A stretch of 5,612 bases of DNA from positions 1 through 5,612 of the forward strand of contig DATBIO010000088.1 in assembly GCA_036556965.1 (NCBI GenBank), read 5' to 3'. The notes beneath the pieces are model-generated. The model did not search any database. It was not told the DNA's origin and saw only the letters and a list, made by a program, of their open reading frames with translations. Positions 1-4,707 of this stretch are shown in pieces (positions within the stretch are counted from its first letter, which is position 1; each line of letters starts with the position of its first letter). The DNA comes from DATBIO01 sp036556965 (GTDB lineage Bacteria; Acidobacteriota; Vicinamibacteria; Fen-336). Made by a program: the position numbers and the translations under genes.

Positions 1-626
1 GCCGCCGCCGCCCCCACCAGGGCCAGCGCCGCCGCGCCCAGCGCCGCGCGCCACCGCCGCCGCTCCTCGGGCCGCCGCCGCCACTCCACGGCGAGGCCCA
101 GGAACAACGCGCCGGCCAGCAGCGCGGCGTAGGGGTTGGACAGCACCAGGACGACGAGGCCGAGGCCCAGGGCGGCGTACCGCCACGGCGACGCGCGGGC
201 CAGGGCGCAGAGGGCGGCCACGGCGAGGAGGCCCAGGCCGTAGTTGCGGCTGATCACCGCGTACTCGTAGAAGGGGTAGTAGCCGAAGCACAGGAGCACT
301 CGCGGGACCGCCGAGAAGGGTGCGCGCCAGAGGACGAGCGCCACCACCGCCGCCGCCACCGCGAGGTGCACGGCCTGCACCAGGGCGGGCCCGGCGCTGA
401 CGCGCGAGACCAGCCACAGGAGGGCCGGCCACAGGTGGGGATGGCCGAAGTCGCGGATGCCCGCCCGCAGCTCGCTCAGCGACGACGCGTGGCGGGCGGC
501 GTCCCAGTACAGCCACTCGTCGCGCCACATCTCGTGGCGGCTGGTGACGAGGCCGGCCAGCACGGCCCAGGCGACGAGGGTGGCGGCGCGCCAGTGCCGG
601 CGCAGGCCGCGGGCGGCGGTGGCCAT
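1..626 (-). CDS. GT-C-like polytopic membrane protein (putative glycosyltransferase), 3' end cut by the window edge
   Basis: The frame is open from the ATG at 626-624 to the window edge, giving 208 residues without a stop; the C-terminal part lies outside. A first hydrophobic helix (about residues 14-29) is followed by an extracytoplasmic-type loop with the acidic motif MWRDEW (33-38), then SLSELRAG and GHPHLWPALLW (61-71). Further membrane segments lie near 84-100, 106-122, 129-146, 148-178 and 194-208. The acidic motif in the first loop, GHP and the later YEYAVISRNYGLG match, from memory, a family of bacterial membrane proteins related to GT-C glycosyltransferases (ArnT/PMT/RgtA-like). These use polyprenyl-phosphate sugars at the outer face of the inner membrane; the conserved Asp is the expected catalytic base. 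Donor and acceptor cannot be told. No clear Shine-Dalgarno precedes the ATG, but no other start lies close upstream in frame. It follows the permease gene by 48 bp on the same strand, so cotranscription is possible. The membrane-protein call is secure; the enzymatic role is inferred. Confidence 0.72.
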   Translation of the reverse strand, partial: MATAARGLRRHWRAATLVAWAVLAGLVTSRHEMWRDEWLYWDAARHASSLSELRAGIRDFGHPHLWPALLWLVSRVSAGPALVQAVHLAVAAAVVALVLWRAPFSAVPRVLLCFGYYPFYEYAVISRNYGLGLLAVAALCALARASPWRYAALGLGLVVLVLSNPYAALLAGALFLGLAVEWRRRPEERRRWRAALGAAALALVGAAA

Positions 627-674
627 GAACGGCCGGTATTGTGACGCGGCTCGGCCGCCGGGGCCGCGGCCCCC

Positions 675-3179
675 CTACTCGTACCTCAGGGCCACCATGG
701 GGTCCACGCGCGTGGCGCGCAGCGCGGGCACGTAGCCGGCCAGGAAGGCGGCGGCGAGCAGGGCCAGGGTGGCCGCGGCGTAGGTCAAGGGGTCGCGCGC
801 GTTCATGCCGAAGAGCTGCGCCTCCACCAGCCGTCCCAGCCCGTAGCCACCGGGCAGGCCGATGAGCACCCCCACCGCGGCCAGGACCGCCACTTCCTTC
901 AGGACCAGGGCCAGGACCGCGCGCCGCTCGGCGCCCAGGGCCACGCGGATCCCGATCTCGCGCGTGCGCTGGGACACGGCGTGGCTCATCACCGCGTAGA
1001 GGCCGAGGGCGGCCAGCAGGGTGGCGAGGCAGCCGAAGGCGGCGGAGAGCGCGGCCACCAGTCGGTCCACGAAGAGCGACTCGCGGATCTGGGCGCGCAT
1101 CGTCTTCATCTCGCGCACGGGCAGGGTGGGGTCGGCGGCCGCCACCACCTGGCGCATGCGGGGGCCGAGGACGGCGGGGTCAACGGCGGTGCGCACGTAG
1201 AAGGTCAGGGCGCCCAGGTTCGGCTCCTGGGTGTAGGGCGTGTAGGCGAAGCGGACCTGCTTCTCGCGCAGGCTGGCCGCCTTGCCGTCACGGACGAGGC
1301 CCACGATGGTGAACTGGAAGTCCGATTTGCCGCGCCCCGTCCCGAACCGGCGGCCCACGGGGTTCTCGCCCTTGTAGAAGTAGCGTGCGAACTCCTCGTT
1401 GACGATGGCCACCCTGGGGGCCTGCGGGCCGTCCGCGTCCGTGAAGTCCCTCCCCGCGAGCAGGCCGATGCCGAGGGTGCCGAAGAACTCGGGCGCCACC
1501 CCGTTGAAGTTGGGGTTCATGTCCTCTTCTTCCTTGGCCTCGTAGCCCTCGACGCGGATGGTGGTGCTCGAGTTGCTGTCCGTCATGAGGGCCACGTCCG
1601 CCATGGACACCGACTTCACGCCGGGCTCGGCGGACACGTCCTGCTGCAGGCGCGCGTAGAGGGCGTAGCGGCGGGCCAGGTCGTAGCCGTTCAGCGAAGG
1701 GTCCACCGTGAAGGTCAGGAGCTGATCCGGCTCGAAGCCGGGATCGAGGGCGCGGAGGTTCATCAGGCTTCGCGTGAAGAGGCCGGCGCCGATGAGGAGC
1801 AGGAGGGAGAGCGCGATCTGCGCGACCACGAGACCCTTGCGGAAGCGGAAGGGCGCGGTACCCCCGGCCAGGGCCGTGGACTCGCTCTTCAGGGTGGGCG
1901 CGAGGTGGGGGCGCGTGGCCTGCAGGGCGGGCACGAGGCCGAAGCCGACGCCGGTGAGCACGGACAGGGCGAAGGCGAAGCCGGCCACGCGCAGGTCCGG
2001 GTCCGCGGTGAGGACGATCGCCGCCTCCGCCGAGGGCAGGGCGCGGATGAGCAGCGTGCCCGTCCACGTCGCCACCACCATGCCCAGGGCCCCTCCGGCC
2101 AGGGCCAGGGTCAGGCTCTCCACCAGGAGCTGGCGGGCCAGGCGCCCGCGGCTGGCCCCCAGGGCCAGGCGCACCGCGATCTCCTTCTGCCGCGAGGAGG
2201 CGCGCGCGAGGAGCAGGTTGGCCACGTTGGCGCAGGCGATGAGGAGGACGAGGCCGACCATGCCCATGAGCACGAGGAGGGGCGTCTGCGACTCGTCGCG
2301 CAGGCCGGAGGGGCCGCGCCCTCCCGGCATCATCTTCAGCTCCTTCTTGAGGAACGCGGCGCGGAAGCGCTCCGAGCCGCCGGAAATGGCGTTCAGGTCC
2401 TCCTGCAGCAGCCGCGCGTAGGCGACGTGCGCCGCCGGCCGCACGTCCTCGAGGGTCCGGCCGTCCGGGAGCCGCGCCATGAGCGTCAGCCAGCGCCGCC
2501 GCCAGTCGCCGATGGCCACGCTCGGCCAGGTGGGGATCACCTGCGCCTGCATCATGACGGGCACGTAGACGTCCACGACCTCGCCGAGCTCCACGCCCTG
2601 GAAGCCCGCGGGGGCCACGCCCACCACCGTGAGGGGCTGGTTGTTCACCACCAGCGTCTGCCCGATCACGCCGTGGCTCGCCCCGAAGCGTCGGGTCCAG
2701 AAGCCGTGGCCGAGCACCGCCACGGGGTGGGCGCCGGGCACGCGGTCGTCGTCCGCCGTGAAGAGGCGTCCGAGGGCGGGCTCGAGGCCGAGGACCTCGA
2801 AGAAGTTCCCCGAGACGAGGTCGCCGCGGGCGTCGGTGGTGGTGCCGCCCGCCGTGAGGTGAACCCCCACGAAGTTGTGGGCGAGGACGCCCTGGAAGAC
2901 GCCGCTGTCGCGCAGGCCCGTGTACATCGGGTGGGAGAAGGGAACGAGGTGGCTGTTCTGGTGCGAGCTGCCGCTGAAGGGCCCGGGACCTTCGAGGATG
3001 ACGAGCTGCTCGGGGCGGTGCACGGGCATGAGCCTCAGGAGCACCTGGTCCATGAGGCCGAAGATGGCCGTGTTGGCCCCGATGCCCAGGGCCAGCGTGG
3101 CCACGACGACCGCGGTGAAGCCCGGGTTCTTGGCGAAGGCGCGCAGCGCGATGCGCAGGTCCTGTCTCAGCTCGTCCAT
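675..3179 (-). CDS. ADOP-family ABC transporter permease (duplicated MacB/FtsX permease)
   Basis: This encodes 834 residues. The reading frame is open to 3338, but the ATG at 3179-3177 is chosen because GGGAGG lies 8 nt upstream and the protein then begins MDELRQDLRIALR, as the family does. Order of parts: helix 20-43 with the signature LALGIGANTAIF (29-40); a first periplasmic MacB-type core domain (about 50-295); three helices near 299-325, 350-380 and 398-420, with EIAVRLALGASR (333-344) after the first; helix 446-470; a second periplasmic domain (about 480-700); and three helices near 707-733, 758-780 and 797-819, with EIGIRVALGAERR (741-753). The 1+3+1+3 layout and length are typical of ADOP 'orphan' permeases. 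No Walker A/B ATPase is fused or adjacent, as is usual for ADOPs. MacB-like mechanotransmission across the inner membrane is the family model; the substrate is unknown. The PadR-type regulator often next to ADOP genes is absent here. Family assignment is firm; the role in antimicrobial or lipid export is inference. Confidence 0.95.
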   Translation of the reverse strand: MDELRQDLRIALRAFAKNPGFTAVVVATLALGIGANTAIFGLMDQVLLRLMPVHRPEQLVILEGPGPFSGSSHQNSHLVPFSHPMYTGLRDSGVFQGVLAHNFVGVHLTAGGTTTDARGDLVSGNFFEVLGLEPALGRLFTADDDRVPGAHPVAVLGHGFWTRRFGASHGVIGQTLVVNNQPLTVVGVAPAGFQGVELGEVVDVYVPVMMQAQVIPTWPSVAIGDWRRRWLTLMARLPDGRTLEDVRPAAHVAYARLLQEDLNAISGGSERFRAAFLKKELKMMPGGRGPSGLRDESQTPLLVLMGMVGLVLLIACANVANLLLARASSRQKEIAVRLALGASRGRLARQLLVESLTLALAGGALGMVVATWTGTLLIRALPSAEAAIVLTADPDLRVAGFAFALSVLTGVGFGLVPALQATRPHLAPTLKSESTALAGGTAPFRFRKGLVVAQIALSLLLLIGAGLFTRSLMNLRALDPGFEPDQLLTFTVDPSLNGYDLARRYALYARLQQDVSAEPGVKSVSMADVALMTDSNSSTTIRVEGYEAKEEEDMNPNFNGVAPEFFGTLGIGLLAGRDFTDADGPQAPRVAIVNEEFARYFYKGENPVGRRFGTGRGKSDFQFTIVGLVRDGKAASLREKQVRFAYTPYTQEPNLGALTFYVRTAVDPAVLGPRMRQVVAAADPTLPVREMKTMRAQIRESLFVDRLVAALSAAFGCLATLLAALGLYAVMSHAVSQRTREIGIRVALGAERRAVLALVLKEVAVLAAVGVLIGLPGGYGLGRLVEAQLFGMNARDPLTYAAATLALLAAAFLAGYVPALRATRVDPMVALRYE

Positions 3180-3193
3180 GGCCGATGCCTCCC
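3172..3193 (-). promoter_or_regulatory. Ribosome binding site fixing the permease start
   Basis: Read on the minus strand, GGGAGG lies at 3193-3188 and is followed by 8 nt and then the ATG at 3179-3177. This good match to the anti-Shine-Dalgarno decides for the 834-residue start over the longer open frame beginning at 3338. The extra 53 residues of that longer frame are Arg/Pro/Ala-rich and unlike the family. Confidence 0.75.
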
Positions 3194-3348
3194 GCGGGAA
3201 TGGGATCGGGCGCCTGGGATGCCAGCGCTGTGCCACGGCTCCCTCCGGCGCCAAGCTGCTGTGCCGCCGTCGCTTTGCCGGGGGGAGGCACCCACTCCGG
3301 CGTGCGCCGGCGGACGACGCCGTCCCGGAAGCGGACACCGGCCGTGCC
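3180..3348. other. Intergenic spacer between permease and SLOG gene
   Basis: This 169-bp stretch lies between two minus-strand genes. I see no convincing gene in it. A small dyad, CCGGC-GTGC-GCCGG at 3297-3310, could form a 5-bp stem downstream of the SLOG gene, but no T-tract follows on the minus strand, so it is not called a terminator. The spacer presumably contains the permease promoter; no convincing -35/-10 pair could be picked out in this GC-rich sequence. Confidence 0.5.
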
Positions 3349-3795
3349 TCAGGCTTGCGCCAGGAGGCGCGAGAGGAACGCGCGCGCTGCGGAGTGCACG
3401 CCGGGGCACCGGCTCTCCCGTGGCCCCGCCACGTTCAGCACGCGCACCGCGTGCGCGCCGAGCCACGCGGCAACCGCGGCCGGCTGGCCCCGTCCCAGGT
3501 CCACGGACAGGAGGGGCTTGCCGAGTTGGCGCGCCAGGCGGCACGTGAGCGCGGTGCCCCGGTCCACGCGCCCGAAGTGCAGGACCAGGGTGGCGTCGGC
3601 ATCGCGCACGTTCCAGCGCGTGCGCTGCGCGTAGTCCGCGGTCGGCGTCTCGCGCAGCGGATAACGCGATGGCAGCGGCCCGTCCTCCGCCTTGCGGCCG
3701 CGCGGGCACCAGCCGCCGCAGGGGAGGCCGCGCTCCAGGGCGACGTCGAGGGCGGCTCGGTCCACCCCCGTCTGGCCGCCCGAGATGATGGTCAT
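3349..3795 (-). CDS. YpsA-like SLOG-superfamily protein ('putative molybdenum carrier')
   Basis: This encodes 148 residues from the ATG at 3795-3793. The frame stays open further upstream (to 3852), but those 19 extra residues are Arg/Ala-rich, whereas starting at MTIISGGQTGVDRAALD puts the family's nucleotide-binding signature at the N-terminus as usual. A weak GGTGG lies 8 nt upstream; a GTG one codon earlier is also possible. Visible landmarks: GGQTGVDRAALD (6-17), the Gly-rich loop of the Rossmann-like SLOG fold; GGWCPRGRKAEDGPLP (27-42); YPLRET (45-50); RTRWNVRDADATLVL (58-72); and LNVAGPRESRCPG (120-132) near the C-terminus. These match the family annotated in Pfam as putative molybdenum carrier (MoCo_carrier, cpYpsA-related). 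SLOG proteins bind nucleotide-like ligands. The molybdenum-cofactor name rests on structural analogy, so the physiological role is open. It is a cytosolic protein, transcribed divergently from tadA across 59 bp. Confidence 0.88.
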   Translation of the reverse strand: MTIISGGQTGVDRAALDVALERGLPCGGWCPRGRKAEDGPLPSRYPLRETPTADYAQRTRWNVRDADATLVLHFGRVDRGTALTCRLARQLGKPLLSVDLGRGQPAAVAAWLGAHAVRVLNVAGPRESRCPGVHSAARAFLSRLLAQA

Positions 3796-3800
3796 CACGG

Positions 3801-3830
3801 TTGCCACCGCCGCGCGGCGCCGCGTATGCT
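3801..3830 (+). promoter_or_regulatory. Candidate sigma-70-type promoter for tadA
   Basis: TTGCCA at 3801-3806 matches the -35 consensus TTGACA at 5 of 6 positions. TATGCT at 3825-3830 matches the -10 consensus TATAAT at 4 of 6. The spacer is 18 bp. Transcription would begin near 3837, giving a leader of about 18 nt before the tadA ATG at 3855. The region is otherwise extremely GC-rich, so the AT-containing hexamers stand out, but the call rests on sequence only. It also overlaps the start region of the divergent SLOG gene. Confidence 0.4.
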
Positions 3831-3842
3831 GCGCGCGGCGCC
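3808..3842. repeat. Palindrome and inverted repeat in the divergent spacer (operator-like)
   Basis: A perfect 12-bp palindrome, CGCCGCGCGGCG, occupies 3808-3819. Overlapping it, GGCGCCGCG (3816-3824) and CGCGGCGCC (3834-3842) form a perfect 9-bp inverted repeat with a 9-nt spacer that includes the candidate -10 box. The position suits an operator controlling tadA and perhaps the divergent SLOG gene. It could equally be a chance product of GC-rich sequence; no known regulator motif was recognised. Confidence 0.35.
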
Positions 3843-3854
3843 CGTCCGCCAACG

Positions 3855-4364
3855 ATGCCCCGGCCCCCGCGCCCCGCGAACGGTCCCCGCCCCCGCGCGA
3901 ACAATTCCTTTCCCCAGCACGAGCCGTTCATGCGCCTGGCCGTGGAGCAGGCGCGCAGCGCCCTCCACATCGGCGAGGTGCCCATCGGCGCCGTCCTCGT
4001 GCAGGGCGGCCAGGTGATGGCCGGCGCCTTCAACCAGCCCATCCACAACATAGACCCCACCGCCCACGCCGAGATCATGGTCCTGCGACGGGGCGCCAAG
4101 CTGCTCGGCAACTACCGCCTGCTGGGCACGACCCTCTACGTGACCCTCGAGCCGTGCCTCATGTGCGTCGGCGCCATCGTCAACGCCCGCGTCTCCACCG
4201 TCGTCTACGGCGCGCCCGAGCCCAAGTGGGGCGCCCTGCGCTCGATCCTGAACATCGACGACCTGGCCGTGAACCATCGCTTCGACGTGGTGGAGGGTGT
4301 CCTGGAGGCCGAGTGCCGGAAGCTGATGGTGGACTTCTTCAAGTTCCGGCGCGACGAGGCCTAG
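3855..4364 (+). CDS. tadA: tRNA adenosine(34) deaminase TadA
   Basis: This encodes 169 residues. TadA deaminates A34 to inosine at the wobble position of tRNA-Arg(ACG), allowing one tRNA to read CGU, CGC and CGA. It is a cytosolic, zinc-dependent homodimer of the cytidine/deoxycytidylate deaminase fold. Visible motifs: HEPFMRLAVEQAR (22-34), aligning with the N-terminal helix of E. coli TadA; GEVPIGAVLV (40-49); HAE at 71-73, giving the zinc-binding His and proton-shuttle Glu; NYRL (86-89); and TLEPCLMCVGAIV (97-109), giving zinc ligands Cys101 and Cys104; NHRFDVVEGVL and DFFKFRR near the C-terminus also match. The ATG at 3855 is chosen because the next in-frame ATG (3930) would cut into the first helix; no other start lies between them. 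The result is a roughly 20-residue Pro/Arg-rich leader that may be non-conserved. The usual G-A-x-G-S stretch reads WGALRS (125-130). The tRNA-Ser gene follows by 24 bp, suggesting cotranscription. Confidence 0.96.
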   Translation: MPRPPRPANGPRPRANNSFPQHEPFMRLAVEQARSALHIGEVPIGAVLVQGGQVMAGAFNQPIHNIDPTAHAEIMVLRRGAKLLGNYRLLGTTLYVTLEPCLMCVGAIVNARVSTVVYGAPEPKWGALRSILNIDDLAVNHRFDVVEGVLEAECRKLMVDFFKFRRDEA

Positions 4365-4388
4365 CGTAGACTAGCCGTCTGCCGCGTC

Positions 4389-4478
4389 GGAGAGGTACGC
4401 AAGCGGCTGAAGCGGGCAGTCTCGAAAACTGCTATACCCGCAAGGGTATCGTGGGTTCGAATCCCACCCTCTCCGCCA
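4389..4478 (+). tRNA. tRNA-Ser (anticodon CGA, reads UCG)
   Basis: A complete type II (long variable arm) tRNA of 90 nt including an encoded CCA. The acceptor stem pairs GGAGAGG (4389-4395) with CCTCTCC (4468-4474); the discriminator is G4475 and CCA is 4476-4478. The anticodon stem GCAGT (4416-4420)/ACTGC (4428-4432) encloses the loop CTCGAAA with anticodon CGA at 4423-4425. The variable arm forms TACCC-GCAA-GGGTA. The T arm GTGGG/CCCAC (4451-4455/4463-4467) carries the loop TTCGAAT. The long variable arm and G discriminator are serine identity elements. It lies 24 bp after the tadA stop with no obvious separate promoter, so it is probably processed from a tadA transcript. The opposite strand shows only chance open frames. 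Confidence 0.97.
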
Positions 4479-4529
4479 TCTCCCTCGCTTCGCTCCGTCG
4501 ATGTCGGATCGGGTGGGATCCTGGATCAT

Positions 4530-4556
4530 TGGGGCGCCGCCTGGCGGCGTCGCCCA
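4530..4556. other. Strong GC-rich hairpin downstream of tRNA-Ser
   Basis: TGGG (4530-4533) pairs with CCCA (4553-4556), and CGCCGC (4535-4540) pairs with GCGGCG (4544-4549) around a 3-nt loop, CTG. G34/C51 can add one more pair beside two single-base bulges. A further flanking dyad, GTGGGAT (4513-4519) with ATCCCAC (4567-4573), could close an outer stem. There is no T-tract on either strand, so it is not a classical intrinsic terminator. It may act as a 3' boundary or processing structure for the tadA-tRNA transcript. Confidence 0.45.
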
Positions 4557-4562
4557 CAAGGT

Positions 4563-4654
4563 GCGAATCCCACGGAGCTCGGGCCACGCGAATCCCCACT
4601 GAGCTTGGGCCACGCGAATCCCCACTGAGCTTGGGCCACGTGAATCCCACCGAC
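4563..4654. repeat. Tandem array of ~26-bp units carrying a tRNA T-arm-like core
   Basis: Units: 4563-4587 (25 bp), 4588-4613 (26 bp), 4614-4639 (26 bp), and a partial unit at 4640-4654. Units 2 and 3 are identical. Unit 1 differs by one missing C and a few substitutions; unit 4 starts GTGAATCCCAC and then diverges. A detached GCGAATCCC recurs at 4673-4681. Each full unit begins GCGAATCCC(C)AC and ends GGGCCAC. The core CGAATCCCAC of unit 1 is identical to 4458-4467 in the T arm of the adjacent tRNA-Ser. The array lies in the convergent spacer between the tRNA and the hydrolase gene. No coding role is credible: the frames crossing it are repetitive and belong to neither neighbour. Confidence 0.9.
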
Positions 4655-4707
4655 ACAATGACTTCGCGAGGTGCGAATCCCGAGAGCGAACGGCAGAGAA
4701 GGCGCTC

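Noticed and set aside
3297..3310. Intrinsic terminator for the SLOG gene
   Set aside because: The stem is only 5 bp and no T-tract follows on the minus strand.
3180..3338. N-terminal 53-residue extension of the permease
   Set aside because: A strong Shine-Dalgarno and the canonical ADOP N-terminus both point to the ATG at 3179. The extension is Arg/Pro/Ala-rich and unlike the family.
981..3548. 855-codon open frame on the plus strand opposite the permease
   Set aside because: It is antisense to the well-conserved ADOP gene. Its product is a low-complexity His/Glu/Gly/Ala/Arg mix, typical of the complementary frame of GC-rich codon usage.
4563..4654. CRISPR array
   Set aside because: The units abut directly with no unique spacers between them, and no cas genes are present, so it is a simple tandem repeat.
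4389..4684. Mobile-element attachment site at the tRNA 3' end
   Set aside because: The repeated core is only about 10 nt, and no integrase or cargo genes are visible. It is kept only as one explanation for the repeats, not called as an att site.
4479..4707. Possible SRP (4.5S) RNA downstream of tadA/tRNA-Ser, as in some Firmicutes loci
   Set aside because: The conserved SRP domain IV sequence (GGAAGGAAGCAGC-like) is absent from the spacer.
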